Counted from the stretch's first letter, positions 7,646 through 17,784 are shown. The stretch: 64,000 nucleotides of DNA from Nocardioides humi (GCF_006494775.1 NZ_CP041146.1:3720001-3784000); one strand, 5' to 3'. Made by a program: numbers and translations. Notes: a model not told the origin generated them from the letters alone.

Positions 7646-8391
7646 GCCGGGTCGTGCTCGTCACCGGCGCCGCCCGCGGGATCGGCGCCGCGACGGTCCG
7701 CGCCCTCGTCGCGCGCGGCGAGAAGGTGGTGGCGGTCGACGAGCTCGAGATCGCCGACAGCGTCGCCGATGGGGTCGCCGATGGCGAGGACGTCCTCGTG
7801 CACCGGGCCGACGTACGGGACCGCCGTGCGTTGGCGGCAGCCGTCGACACGGCCCTCGACCGCTGGGGCCGGCTCGACGCGGCCGTCGCGGCCGCCGCGG
7901 TCATCGCCGGCGGCCGCCCGCTGTGGGAGACCCCCGAGGCCGACCTCGACCTGCTCTGGGACGTCGACGTCAAAGGGGTCTGGAACACCGCCGCCGCCTG
8001 CGTGCCGGCGATGCTCGCCGGCCCCGACCCGGCAGGATGCCGGTTCGTGGCGGTCGGCTCGGCCGCCGCCCACCACGGTCTGTACCACCTAGCGGCCTAC
8101 AACGCCGCCAAGCACGCGGTCGTCGGCATCGTGAAGGGCCTCGCCGCCGACCTGGTCGGCACCGGCGTCACCGCCTGCGCGGTCTCGCCCGGCTCCACCC
8201 GGACGCCGATGCTCGACGCCACCGCGCAGCTGTACGACCTGGCCGACGTCGAGGGATTCGCCGACCACCAGCTCCTGCGGCGGATCCTCGAGCCCGAGGA
8301 CATCGCCGCCACCCTCGCGTTCTGCTGCAGCCGCGAGGCCGCCGCCCTCAACGGCTCCGTCGTCCAGGCCGACGGCGGCTTCTCGGCATGA
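7642..8391 (+). CDS. Mycofactocin-associated short-chain dehydrogenase
   Basis: SDR oxidoreductase, 249 aa. It has the dinucleotide motif TGAARGIG at residues 8-15, a catalytic Ser in AVGSAAA and YNAAK near residue 153. SDRs inserted between mftE and mftF are known in mycofactocin operons; such enzymes are thought to carry tightly bound NAD recycled by mycofactocin. The GTG start overlaps the mftE stop and the gene overlaps mftF by 4 bases. The substrate is unknown. The call rests on family plus position. Confidence 0.85.
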   Translation: MSRVVLVTGAARGIGAATVRALVARGEKVVAVDELEIADSVADGVADGEDVLVHRADVRDRRALAAAVDTALDRWGRLDAAVAAAAVIAGGRPLWETPEADLDLLWDVDVKGVWNTAAACVPAMLAGPDPAGCRFVAVGSAAAHHGLYHLAAYNAAKHAVVGIVKGLAADLVGTGVTACAVSPGSTRTPMLDATAQLYDLADVEGFADHQLLRRILEPEDIAATLAFCCSREAAALNGSVVQADGGFSA

Positions 8392-9817
8392 CCGTCGCCG
8401 ACGTCGTGGCGCGGTCCCTGCCCGACGGCTTCGTGGTCCGGCTCCGCGACGACCTGCTCACCGCCGACCGGGGCCGGGTGCTCGTCGGCGGCTCGCCGGT
8501 GCGGGTGGTCCGGCTGAGCCCGCAGGCGCGGCGGCTGCTCGCCGGCGGCCGGCTGGAGGTCGACGGGCCCGCCACCGCCGCCCTCGCCGCGCGCCTGCTG
8601 GACGGCAACCTCGCCGAGCCCGTGCTCGACCGGATCGACGCGCCGCCGGCCGACCTCACCGTCGTCGTACCCGTTCGCGACCGGCCCGACCAGCTCGACC
8701 GCTGCCTCGCCGCCCTGGCCCCGCTGCCGGTGATCGTCGTCGACGACGCCTCCCACGACCCGGCCGCCGTCGCCGAGGTGGCCCGCCGCCACGGCGCCGC
8801 CCTGCTCCCGCTGGCCCGCAACCGCGGACCCGCCGGCGCCCGCAACGCCGGACTCGCGCGGGTGCGCACGCCCCTGGTCGCCTTCGTCGACTCCGATGTG
8901 GAGGCCGACTCCGGCGCACTGCTCGACCTGGCCCGCCACTGCGCCGACCCCCGCGTCGCCCTCGCCGGCCCCCGTGTCGTGGGATTCGCGCGCAGCGAGC
9001 GGCCACGCTGGTTCGAGCGGTACGACGCCGTCGCCTCCTCGCTCGACCTCGGCCGGGTCGGCGGCCAGGTCCGCCCCGGCGCCGCGATCGGCTGGCTGCC
9101 CTCTGCCTGTCTCGTCGGCCGCACGGCCCTGCTGAACGGTGACATCGGTGACATCGGAGGGTTCGAGGACGACTGGCGCGTCGCCGAGGACGTCGACCTG
9201 GTCTGGCGGCTCGTCGATGCCGGCCACGTCGTGCGCTACGACCCGTCGGTCGAGGTGCGCCACGACGTCCGGCCGACCCTGCGCGGCTGGCTCGGCCGCA
9301 AGCTCGTCTACGGCACGGGTGGCGCCGACCTCGCCGCCCGTCACGGTGACAAGGTCGCCCCCGCCGTCCTCTCCCTCCCCATGGCCCTCGGCGCCGCGGC
9401 CGTCCTCCAGCGCCGCTGGTGGTCCGCCCCCGTCGCCGCCGCCGTGACGGCCTCCGCCGCCCGCGCCCTCCGCCGCCACCTCCCCGCCGAGGACGACACC
9501 GCCGACACCACCCGGGTCGCGGTCCGGCTCGCCGGCCGCGGCCTGTGGTGGGCCGTGCGTCAGGAGAGCGCTCTGCTGCTCCGCCACTGGTGGCCGGCCG
9601 CCGCCCTGGCCGCCCCTTCAGCCGGCCCGTCCGCCGGGCGCTGCTCACCGCCGTCCTCGTCGACCTCGCCTGCTTCCTCCACGAGCGCCCGGGCGTCGAC
9701 CCCGGCACCGCACTCCTCGCCCGCCGGCTCGACGACCTCGCCTACGGCGCCGGCCTGTGGTGGGGCGCGCTCACGCGGCGCGACCCGCGTTGTCTCAGAG
9801 CTCGCCGCGTGCGTTGA
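8388..9817 (+). CDS. mftF: Mycofactocin glycosyltransferase MftF (one-base frameshift)
   Basis: GT2 glycosyltransferase, about 476 aa, which adds the oligoglucose chain to the mycofactocin core. There is a PqqD-like N-terminal part of about 85 residues, then VVVPVRDRP near 91, VVDDASHD near 117, DSDVEAD near 169 and EDVDLVW near 267, with hydrophobic helices from about residue 325. The frame breaks in the C-run at 9613-9616. Adding one C restores an ordinary C-terminus (LLTAVLVDLACFLHERPG...) ending at 9817, and the total length then becomes a multiple of three. I read this as a sequencing error. Confidence 0.9.
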
Positions 9818-9909
9818 GGCGTCGAACCAGCCGGACATCGATGGACTCAGGCTGCGCTTGGATTCACCGTTTCGCTCGCTATGCGACGAATCGGTGGTTG
9901 CAGGGCTGA

Positions 9910-9929
9910 GACCGCCTTCTCGGGCGGTC
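9910..9929. terminator. Hairpin between convergent mftF and ferredoxin reductase
   Basis: GACCGCC (9910-9916) pairs perfectly with GGCGGTC (9923-9929) across a 6-base loop. It lies in the 120-bp gap between convergent genes, so it could terminate either strand. The rest of the gap shows nothing further. Confidence 0.45.
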
Positions 9930-9937
9930 CGATGCGC

Positions 9938-11134
9938 TCAAGGCGCGATCGCCGCCGGCGCCGCGAGCTCCTCTTGCAGGGTCCGGCGCAGCCTCAGGAA
10001 TCGGCCCGGCTGGTGGAATGCCGCGACCGCGACCGTCCGACCCGCACGGCGGTAGGTGAACAGCGTGCCGCGGCCTGTCTGTGGGTCACCGGGCTCGGTC
10101 ACGTCGACGCTGTCGGCGAGGTCGGGGCGGCCGGCCAGCTGGAAGTTGACGTCGTACTGGGTGCTCCAGAAGTACGGCACGTCGCACGGCGCGTTCGGCT
10201 CGTGGCCGAGGAGCCCGGCGGCGACGACGGCGGCCTGCTCGGCGGCACTCGTCCAATGCTCATGGCGCGCGAGGTCGCCGAACGGCCGCTGACGCCACCG
10301 CGCGACGTCGCCCACCGCCCACACCCGGGGCGCGGCCCGGCCGCCCTCGTCGCAGGCGATGCCGTCGGTCGTGTCCAGGCCGAGGCCGGCCGTCCACTCG
10401 GTGTTGGGGACCGAGCCGATGCCGACCACGGCGTGCCGGGCGCGCAGCTCACTGCCGTCGTCGCGCCACACGGAGACGCCGTCCGGGTCGGGCGTGATCG
10501 CGGAGATCGCCGTCCCGCAGCGCAGTACGACGCCCGCGGCCGCGTGCAGGCGGACGAAGTGATCGCCGACGAGGGGGCCGACGGCTCGCTCGAGGGGGCG
10601 GCTGGCGGCCTCGACGACGGTGACCTCGTGGCCGCCGGCGCGGGCGGCGGCAGCCACCTCGAGGCCGATGAACCCGCCGCCCACCACGACGACGGGACAG
10701 CCGGGATCGGCGGCGAGGGCCGCGCGCAGGCGCAGGGCGTCGTCGAGGGTGCGGAGTCCGTGGACCCGGTCGTGGGTCGCCATGCCCGGCCAGGACCGGG
10801 CCCGGGCGCCGGTCGCGACGACCAGGTGGGAGTAGGGGATGATCGCCCCGTCCTCGAGCCGGATCGCCTCGGCATGGGCGGCCACCGCGCGACGGCCGAG
10901 GACCAGGTCGACATCGGCCTCGGCGAGCCGCTCGGGCGTGGTGAGCGCCGTCCGCTCCGGCTCCCAGCTGCCGAGCAGCACCTGCTTGGACAATGGCGGT
11001 CGGTCGTAGGGGAGGTGGGTCTCGTCGCCGATGAGCGTGACCCGCCCCTCGTGGCCCTGGCGACGCAGCGCCTCGACCACCCGCAGGCCGGCGAGGGAGG
11101 CACCGACGACGACGATGTGCTCCGGCGCGCTCAT
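9938..11134 (-). CDS. FAD-dependent ferredoxin reductase
   Basis: A 398-aa class-I type NAD(P)H:ferredoxin reductase of the kind that feeds bacterial P450s and dioxygenases. The FAD motif GASLAGLR is near residue 11, DRPPLSK near 46, the NAD(P)H motif GGGFIGLE near 155 and GDVARW near 285, with the usual C-terminal reductase domain. The start overlaps the upstream flavoprotein stop by 4 bases. It is the only ferredoxin reductase in the window, so it is the natural partner for both ferredoxins and the five P450s. Confidence 0.9.
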   Translation of the reverse strand: MSAPEHIVVVGASLAGLRVVEALRRQGHEGRVTLIGDETHLPYDRPPLSKQVLLGSWEPERTALTTPERLAEADVDLVLGRRAVAAHAEAIRLEDGAIIPYSHLVVATGARARSWPGMATHDRVHGLRTLDDALRLRAALAADPGCPVVVVGGGFIGLEVAAAARAGGHEVTVVEAASRPLERAVGPLVGDHFVRLHAAAGVVLRCGTAISAITPDPDGVSVWRDDGSELRARHAVVGIGSVPNTEWTAGLGLDTTDGIACDEGGRAAPRVWAVGDVARWRQRPFGDLARHEHWTSAAEQAAVVAAGLLGHEPNAPCDVPYFWSTQYDVNFQLAGRPDLADSVDVTEPGDPQTGRGTLFTYRRAGRTVAVAAFHQPGRFLRLRRTLQEELAAPAAIAP

Positions 11135-12708
11135 CGCGACGCGGCGTGCCGACCGGCCAGATAGCCGTAGGCCAGACCCCTCATGTTGGCGACGCCGCTC
11201 TGCAGGGCGGCGCCGAGGTCGTCGCGCCCGGCCGAGTTCCCGACGGCGTACAGGCCCTCGATCGGGTCGCCGGCGTACGTCGTCACCTGAGCGTCCTTGT
11301 TGACCGAGAGCCCCGCGGAGCCGATGCCGAACTGCACCCGCGACATCCGGGCGGCGTAGAACGGCGGCCGGCTGATGGGGCCGAGGCTCGGGTTGTGGTC
11401 GGCGGTGGTCTCGGAGTCGGTGAACAGCTCCATCGACCACGGCTGCTCGCCGCGGCCCCACTCGGAGTCGCGCCCCTCCGCGCACATCGCGTTGTAGCGG
11501 GTCACTGTCTCCTCGAGCGCGACCGGGTCGATGCCCGCCGCCTCGGCCACCTCGGCGATGGTGTCGCCGCTGACCGCCAGTTCGAGGGACGGCGCCCGGG
11601 CGGCGCCGACCTCGAGGTAGGCGGCGTCGAACACCAGCCAGCACGGCCAGTTCGGCAGGCTGTGGTCGGCGCCGTCGAGGGTCTGCATCGCCGCCGACAG
11701 CGCGGGATAGAAGGACTCGTTGGCGAACCGGCGCCCGGAGCGGTTGACGATGATCTCGTGCGGGTTGACGGCCCGGTACGACGAGTGCAGGTCGTGGCCG
11801 TCCTCGTCGATGATTCCGGTCGGGAAACCGACCTGCATCACGTTGCGGGAGGCCGGCTGGTAGGAGATGGCGGCCCCCGCGGGCGCGGCCATGACCAGGT
11901 GGTCGCCCTCGATCCCGGCCGGCGCGGCGCTGCCGTGCGCGTCCAGGACGCCCTCGAACCGATGCACCAGGTCCGGGTTCCAGTCGTAGCCACCGGTGGC
12001 CAGGACGACACCCTTGCGCGCCGCCACGACGACGTCCTCGCCGTCGCGCGAGACGACCACGCCCGTGACCCGGCCGTCCTCGATGACCAGCTCCCGGGCG
12101 GGGCTGCGGGTCCAGATCTCGACGCCGGCCCGCTGTGCGGCGTGCAGGAAGTGGGCGGCGAGTCCCTCGCCCATCTGCACGAATCGGCCGCCGACGCTGC
12201 CGTCGACGCCGTCCTTGCCGAGGCCGCCGCCGCTGGACCCGATGGGAGAGCGGCGCAGCAGCGGGCCCAGCTCGCCGAGCGTCTCGAGGTCGATCTCCTC
12301 GGGCTCGACGTACCGCCCGTCGGCGGCGGCGTGAGGGAAGTGCGGGTAGTAGTAGTCCGGGAGGTCCTTGATGACGCGGGCCGCGAAGCCGTGCTCGGCC
12401 TCGAAGTACTCCAGCGCCTCCTTCGCGGCGCGGACCAGGTTGGCGGTGCGCTCGGGGTCGCCCCAGCCGCCCGCGAGCTCCTCGAGATAGGCGATGCCGT
12501 CCTCGACGGTGTCGGTGATCCCGAGCTCGGCCTGCTGGCGGGTCCCGGGGATCCACACCTGCCCGCCGGAGTACGCCGTCACGCCGCCCACCAGGGAGGC
12601 CTTCTCGACCAGCAGCACGCTCGCGCCGGCGTGCGCCGCCGTGGCGGCCGCGGCACAGCCTCCGACGCCGGACCCGACGCAGACGACGTCGACGGTGAGC
12701 TTGTCCAT
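11131..12708 (-). CDS. FAD-binding dehydrogenase, KstD / fumarate-reductase-like
   Basis: A 525-aa flavoprotein of the family that includes 3-ketosteroid delta-1-dehydrogenase and fumarate-reductase flavoprotein subunits. The FAD motif GSGVGGCAAAATAAHAG is near residue 11, VEKASLVGGVTAYSGG near 36, ATGGYDWNP near 245 and GNSAGRDDLG near 495. These enzymes insert or reduce a C=C next to a carbonyl, often on ring substrates. The start at 12708 has AGGAG at good spacing. It forms an operon with the ferredoxin reductase and is divergent from the acyl-CoA dehydrogenase, with a shared palindrome between. The substrate is not deducible. Confidence 0.85.
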   Translation of the reverse strand: MDKLTVDVVCVGSGVGGCAAAATAAHAGASVLLVEKASLVGGVTAYSGGQVWIPGTRQQAELGITDTVEDGIAYLEELAGGWGDPERTANLVRAAKEALEYFEAEHGFAARVIKDLPDYYYPHFPHAAADGRYVEPEEIDLETLGELGPLLRRSPIGSSGGGLGKDGVDGSVGGRFVQMGEGLAAHFLHAAQRAGVEIWTRSPARELVIEDGRVTGVVVSRDGEDVVVAARKGVVLATGGYDWNPDLVHRFEGVLDAHGSAAPAGIEGDHLVMAAPAGAAISYQPASRNVMQVGFPTGIIDEDGHDLHSSYRAVNPHEIIVNRSGRRFANESFYPALSAAMQTLDGADHSLPNWPCWLVFDAAYLEVGAARAPSLELAVSGDTIAEVAEAAGIDPVALEETVTRYNAMCAEGRDSEWGRGEQPWSMELFTDSETTADHNPSLGPISRPPFYAARMSRVQFGIGSAGLSVNKDAQVTTYAGDPIEGLYAVGNSAGRDDLGAALQSGVANMRGLAYGYLAGRHAASR

Positions 12709-12748
12709 GGGGAACTCCTGACTCGAATCGCGAGACAACGACCCCAGC

Positions 12749-12767
12749 AATCTAACGTCGGTAGATT
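12749..12767. promoter_or_regulatory. 19-bp palindrome in divergent promoter
   Basis: AATCTAACGTCGGTAGATT is a palindrome with a single mismatched pair. It is centred between the flavoprotein (minus, start 12708) and the acyl-CoA dehydrogenase (plus, start 12806), so one bound regulator could control both. Its core, TAAC-GTC-GGTA, resembles the CAAAC-N3-GTTTG operator seen elsewhere in this window. Confidence 0.6.
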
Positions 12768-12805
12768 TAATCCGCAATGGACCGCGACCAGGAGGTCAGC
12801 AGACG

Positions 12806-14014
12806 ATGGGCGAGCAGGCACAGCCGGTGGGCGACACCGAGCTGCAGGAGCGGATGTGGGCGTTCATGCGGGAGGAGGTCTTCCCCGCGGAGCCGGTCTG
12901 GGCCGCGCACCTGCGTGAGCACGGCGCGCACAGCTACCCCGACGTGATGGAGGACCTCAAGGCGTCGGCGCGCGAGCGCGGCCTGTGGAACCTCTTCCTG
13001 CCGTCGGCCTCGGGGCTCGGCAACGCGGCGTACGCGCCGATCGCGGAGATCACCGGCTGGTCGCCGGTGATCGCACCCGAGGCGATCAACTGCCAGGCTC
13101 CCGACACCGGCAACATGGAGACGCTCGCGCTGTTCGCGACCGACGAGCAGCGTAGGCGCTGGCTGGAGCCCCTGCTGGAGGGCCGGATCCGCTCGGCGTT
13201 CGCGATGACCGAGCCCGATGTCGCGTCGTCGGACGCCACCAATATCGCGATGACCATGCGTCGCGACGGCGACGAGTACGTCGTCAACGGCCGCAAGTGG
13301 TGGATCACCGGCGTCGCCGACGAGCGGTGCGAGATCTTCATCGTGATGGGCAAGACCGATCCGGACGCCGCGCCGCACCGCCAGCAGTCGATGCTGTTGG
13401 TGCCCCGGGACACGCCCGGGCTGTCCATCGAGCGGCACCTGCCGATCTTCGGCTACCAGGACCAGCACGGGCACTCCGAGCTGGTCTTCGACGACGTCCG
13501 GGTGCCCGCGGCCAACCTGCTCGCGGCGGAGGGCGACGGCTTCACGATCGCCCAGGCGCGTCTCGGCCCCGGCCGGATCCACCACGCCATGCGCGCCATC
13601 GGCATGGCGGAGCGAGCGCTGGCGCTGATGGTGCGGCGGGCCCAGCAGCGGGTCGCCTTCGGTGCGCCCCTGGCCGACAACCCGGTCGTGCAGCAGCACA
13701 TCGCGGACTCCCGGATGGACATCGACCAGGCCCGGCTGCTGGTGCAGCACACCGCGGCCCTCATCGACGAGCGCGGCGCGCAGGGCGCCCGCACCGAGAT
13801 CTCCCAGATCAAGATCGCCGCGCCCGCCGCGGCGCTGCGCGTGATCGACCGGGCGATCGAGGTTCACGGCGCCGCGGGCGTCAGCGACGACACGCCGCTC
13901 GCCTACTTCTACGCCTGGGCGCGGGTGCTGCGAATCGTGGACGGGCCGGACGCCGTCCATCGGCGCACCATCGCACGCGCCGAGCTGCGCGCCGACCGGC
14001 CGTACGCGGGGTGA
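12806..14014 (+). CDS. Acyl-CoA dehydrogenase, ACAD10/ACAD11 type
   Basis: A 402-aa FAD-dependent acyl-CoA dehydrogenase. FAD contacts AFAMTEPDVASSD are near residue 132 and KWWITG near 165. The C-terminal segment reads RIVDGPDAVHRR, so the usual catalytic-Glu motif YEGT is replaced by VDGP, as I recall for ACAD10/ACAD11. Those proteins are fused to an APH-type kinase and process phosphorylated 4-hydroxyacyl-CoAs; here such a kinase is the very next gene. AGGAGG lies before the ATG. It is divergent from the KstD-like gene. Confidence 0.88.
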   Translation: MGEQAQPVGDTELQERMWAFMREEVFPAEPVWAAHLREHGAHSYPDVMEDLKASARERGLWNLFLPSASGLGNAAYAPIAEITGWSPVIAPEAINCQAPDTGNMETLALFATDEQRRRWLEPLLEGRIRSAFAMTEPDVASSDATNIAMTMRRDGDEYVVNGRKWWITGVADERCEIFIVMGKTDPDAAPHRQQSMLLVPRDTPGLSIERHLPIFGYQDQHGHSELVFDDVRVPAANLLAAEGDGFTIAQARLGPGRIHHAMRAIGMAERALALMVRRAQQRVAFGAPLADNPVVQQHIADSRMDIDQARLLVQHTAALIDERGAQGARTEISQIKIAAPAAALRVIDRAIEVHGAAGVSDDTPLAYFYAWARVLRIVDGPDAVHRRTIARAELRADRPYAG

Positions 14015-14021
14015 GCCGGAC

Positions 14022-15076
14022 ATGAAAGCGAGCACCACCACCTCCGTGGACCTGACCGCCGCCGAGCTGGCCGCGGTCTCCCGCCGGCTCGTGTCCACGG
14101 GCATCGACCTCGCCGGGCCGCTGCGTGCCGACCGGATCGCCGGCGGCCGGTCCAACCTCACCTTCCTGCTGACCGACGGCACCACCCGCTGGGTGCTGCG
14201 GACGCCACCCCGGGCCGGCCGGACGCCGTCCGCCCACGACGTCGGCCGCGAGTTCCGCGTCTGCCGGGCACTGGAGGACACGGCGGTCCCGGTGCCGCGC
14301 CAGGTGATGTCGGTCGAGGACGACGCCGACCTGGGCGGCCCCTATGTCGTGGCGGAGCACGTCGCGGGTGCGAGCGTGCAGAGCCGGGAGGAGCTCGACA
14401 GGCTCGGCCCCGATCGGCTGGGGCGCACCGTCGAGGCCCTCGTCTCCGCCCTCGCCGCGCTGCACGCGGTCGACCACGCGGCCGTCGGCCTGAGCGGATT
14501 CGGCCGTCCCGACGGGTACGCCGCGCGCCAGCTGCGGCGGTGGAGCGGTCAGTGGGACCTGGTGGCGCCCGCGGATCCGGGTGCCCGCGCGGCCGCCGCA
14601 GAGCTCGAGGACCGGCTGTCCGGAGCGCTTCCCGAGCAGCACGCGGCTGCGGTGGTGCATGGCGACTACCGGATCGACAACACCATCCTGCAGATCGAGC
14701 CCGGCGACGTGCAGGTCGCCGCGGTGCTCGACTGGGAGCTGTCCACGATCGGCGATCCCGTCGCCGACGTGGCGATGATGTGCGCCTACCGCGACCCCGC
14801 GTTCGACCTCATCGTGGGGAGCCGTGCGCCTGGACCAGCCCGCTCCTGCCCGGCCCCGACGGAATCGCCGCTGCCTACGAGGCCGCCGACGGCGCGCCCC
14901 TGCGGGACTGGACGGTCCACCGCGCACTCGGCTATTACAAGGTGGCCGTGATCGCGGCCGGGATCGACCACCGCTTCCGGGCGGGCGCCGGCGCGGGCGA
15001 CGGGCACAGGACGGCGGGCGAGGCGGTCGGGCCGTTCCTCGCCGCGGGACTCTCCCTCGGCCCGCTGAAGGGGTGA
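14022..15076 (+). CDS. APH-family acyl-CoA kinase-like protein (one-base frameshift)
   Basis: Aminoglycoside-phosphotransferase-fold kinase, about 351 aa. It has the Brenner motif VVHGDYRIDN near residue 212 and the metal-binding LDWELSTIGDPVAD near 235, both intact. The gene follows the ACAD10/11-type dehydrogenase by 7 bases. In human ACAD10/11 and the Pseudomonas levulinate system, this kinase type phosphorylates 4-hydroxyacyl-CoA before the dehydrogenase acts. The frame breaks in GGGG at 14816-14819; one added G restores the C-terminus (PCAWTSPLLPGPDG... to LSLGPLKG). An antibiotic-resistance role is unlikely in this setting. Confidence 0.82.
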
Positions 15077-15081
15077 GCCGG

Positions 15082-16249
15082 ATGTCGGAGCTGCTGCTCG
15101 AGGAGTTCGAGCCCGTCGTCGAGCGCGACCGGGTGGACCGGATCCGCGGCCGGGTGCGGGAATTCGACTGGGCGGCCATGCCGGACCTGACCGGTTGGCA
15201 GGGCGGCATCGACCGCGACCTGGTCAGCCGGCTGTGTGCGCATTGGTGCGACCGCTGGGACCCCGACGCCTGGGTCGCACGGCTGCGCCGTCGCCGCCAG
15301 GTGGCCGGGCGCGCGGGGGATCTGCCGGTCCACCTGATCCACGAGCGCCGGCGACCCGGGGCCGACGGCCTGCCGATAGTGCTGCTCCATGGCTGGCCCG
15401 GCACGGTCTTCGAGTTCGAGCGGGTCCTCGACCCGCTGCTCACCGCCGGTCACGAGGTGATCGTCTTGTCGCTGCCGGGCTACGGGTTCGCCTCGCCCCT
15501 GCCGCGGCCGGTGTCGCCACGCGAGGTCGCGCACCTCGTGCACCGGGTCGTCACCGACGGCCTGGGCCATCCGGCGTACGTCGTGCACGGCACCGACTGG
15601 GGCTCGCGCGTCGCCGGTTGGCTCGGCATCGACCACGCCGACGCCTGCGCCGGGGTACACCTGTCGATGCTGACGTCGCGGGCCGAGGACGCCCGAGTGG
15701 AGACTGCCGAGGAGCAGGCGTGGCGGGAGCGGTTCCGCGCCGGCCTGGACCGGGCCGGCGGCTACCAGGCCATCCAGCGCACCAGGCCGCAGACGCTCGG
15801 CTTCGCCCTCGCCGACAGCCCGGTCGGGGCCGCGGCCTGGATCTGGGAGAAGTACGCCGAGTGGGCGGGCCTGGCGCGCCCACCCGGCGCGCGCTGGCCG
15901 AGCGTCGACGACGTTCTGGAGACGTTCGGCGCGGACCTGCTGGTCGACATCGCGATGCTCTACCTGACGACCTCGACCCTGGTCACCTCGACCTGGATGT
16001 ACCTCGCTGCCGGCCGCGATCCCGCGTCCTACCCGGGCTCGGGCCTGCGCGTGCCGGTCGGTGCCGCGGCCTTCCCGGATCCGCTCGCGCTGGTTCCGCC
16101 GCGCTCGCTGGTCGAGCGAAGCTTCGCCGTCGTGCAGTGGGACGAGCCGCGCCGGGGTGGGCACTTCCCGGCCCTGGAGGCGCCGGACGAGCTGGTCGGA
16201 CTCGCTGCTCCGCTTCGCCGCGCGTCCCGAGGTCCGCGACCGCGTCTGA
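15082..16249 (+). CDS. Epoxide hydrolase, alpha/beta fold (one-base frameshift near end)
   Basis: About 388 aa with the N-terminal EHN domain (VERDRVDRIRGRVREFDWAA) typical of microsomal-type epoxide hydrolases. The oxyanion motif HGWPGT is near residue 98 and the nucleophile segment HGTDWGSRVAGWLG near 170. The C-terminus switches frame at 16198-16199: removing one G gives ELVDSLLRFAARPEVRDRV and a stop at 16249. The gene begins 5 bases after the kinase, making a dehydrogenase-kinase-hydrolase operon. It probably opens an epoxide made by one of the P450s (inference). Confidence 0.87.
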
Positions 16250-16256
16250 CAGCCGC

Positions 16257-17708
16257 TCAGCGGGTGTGGCTCATCGGGAGCAGCCCGAGCTCGGCGTTGT
16301 CGGCGTCGAGCAGCCGCCCGCCGGTGGCCTGGTGGTGGCTGTCGGGAACCCACAGTGCCGCGACGGCGGCCAGGCAGAGCGCGGCGGCGAGAACGACCAG
16401 GCCGGCGACGTACCCGGACTCGACGGGGTAACCGCTCGTCCCGTGGCGCGCGGTGACCAGGCCCGCCATGACGGCGGCCCCGAGGGATCCGCCGATGGTG
16501 CGGACGTTCGCGTTCATGCCGCTGGCGACGCCGGTCTGGTCGGGAGGGACCGCCTCGACGACCACGCCGGCCAGCGTCGCGAAGACCGTCCCGAGTCCGG
16601 CACCGAGCGTCGTCATGAAGACGGTGACCTGCCACGGGTGGTCGTGGAGCGCGGCCAGGGCGACGAAGGAGAGCGCGCCGATCACGCAGCCGGCGGCGGT
16701 CGCGGTCCGGGAGCCGAAGGTGCGCACCAGCCAGGAGGTGGCGAAGCCCACGGCGAACATGGCGAAGGTCGAGGGCAGCAGCATCCGGCCGGACTCGGTG
16801 AGGGTGGAGCCGAAGCCGTAGCCCGCCTCGGGAGGTGTCTGCACCAGCTGCGGGATGAACCCATAGCCCGCGAACATGCAGAAGCCGAGCATGGTCGCGA
16901 CCAGGTTGGACGTCCAGACCCCGCGCCGGCGCATCAGGGCGAGGTCGATCATGGGTGTGGCGACCCGGGTCTCGAGCAGCGCCCAGAGTGCCGCGATCAC
17001 GAGCGCGGCCGCCAGCAGCCCGAGGACCTCGGCGGAGGTCCAGCCCCAGACGTTGCCCTGGCTGAGTGCGAGGAGCAGCAGCACCAGCCACAGCGCGAGG
17101 AGCAGGGCCGGTCCGTAGGGCAGTCCGCTGGGAGCACCCCGAGGGGACTCGGGGACGAACAGGGTCGCGGCAGCGGCGAGCGCGGTCACGATCATCGGCA
17201 GCCAGAACAGCCAGTGGAAGCCGAGGTGGTCGACGACCGGTCCGGCGGCGACGAGGCCGGCGCCGTAGCCGAGGGAGCCGAGCGCCGCCAGGATGCCGAT
17301 GGCGCGGCCGACCCGGTGGCCGGCGATCTCGTCGCGCACGATACCGAAGGCGAGGGGCATCACGCCGCCGCCGATGCCCTGCACGACGCGGGCGGCAACG
17401 AGGACCGCGAAGCTGGGCGCGAGCGCGGCGAGCAGGGAGCCCAGGGTGAGCGCAGCCAGGGCGAGCAGGAGCACCCGCCGCTTGCCGACGATGTCGCCGA
17501 CCCGGCCCAGCAGCGGCGTGCACACCGATGCGGAGAGCAGGTAGGCAGTGAGGATCCAGGTGGCGCCGCGCTGGCCGACGTCGTACTGCTGCTGGATCTG
17601 GGGCAGCACGGGCACGAAGAGGGACTGGAGCGCGGAGAACGCGAACACCGCGACAGTGAGGACGCTCAGCGTGAGTGCGGGGCTGCCTCGCCGGGTCCGC
17701 GATGTCAC
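16257..17708 (-). CDS. MFS transporter, DHA2-like
   Basis: A 483-aa major-facilitator transporter, probably 14 helices. Visible motifs are GRVGDIVGKRR near residue 68, RVVQGIGGGVMPLAF near 107 and HWLFWLPMIVTALA near 165. It may import a catabolic substrate or export toxic intermediates. It converges on the epoxide hydrolase with only 7 bases between stops. Upstream, a weak copy of the island palindrome (CTAGCAGTGTTGG, 17751-17763) precedes the ATG. Confidence 0.85.
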   Translation of the reverse strand: MTSRTRRGSPALTLSVLTVAVFAFSALQSLFVPVLPQIQQQYDVGQRGATWILTAYLLSASVCTPLLGRVGDIVGKRRVLLLALAALTLGSLLAALAPSFAVLVAARVVQGIGGGVMPLAFGIVRDEIAGHRVGRAIGILAALGSLGYGAGLVAAGPVVDHLGFHWLFWLPMIVTALAAAATLFVPESPRGAPSGLPYGPALLLALWLVLLLLALSQGNVWGWTSAEVLGLLAAALVIAALWALLETRVATPMIDLALMRRRGVWTSNLVATMLGFCMFAGYGFIPQLVQTPPEAGYGFGSTLTESGRMLLPSTFAMFAVGFATSWLVRTFGSRTATAAGCVIGALSFVALAALHDHPWQVTVFMTTLGAGLGTVFATLAGVVVEAVPPDQTGVASGMNANVRTIGGSLGAAVMAGLVTARHGTSGYPVESGYVAGLVVLAAALCLAAVAALWVPDSHHQATGGRLLDADNAELGLLPMSHTR

Positions 17709-17784
17709 GCCGGCCTCCTTCCAGGTCGGCAGGCGCCGGCCGCGATCAATCTAGCAGTGTTGGGCAGGGGCAGCCGATCCTGTT

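Noticed and set aside
9938..12556. An 872-residue fusion of flavoprotein and ferredoxin reductase
   Set aside because: The upstream part is a wrong-frame reading of the KstD-like gene. The reductase starts at 11134 with a 4-base overlap.
14022..15076. Aminoglycoside resistance kinase
   Set aside because: The APH fold is shared, but the pairing with an acyl-CoA dehydrogenase and catabolic genes points to a hydroxyacyl-CoA substrate.
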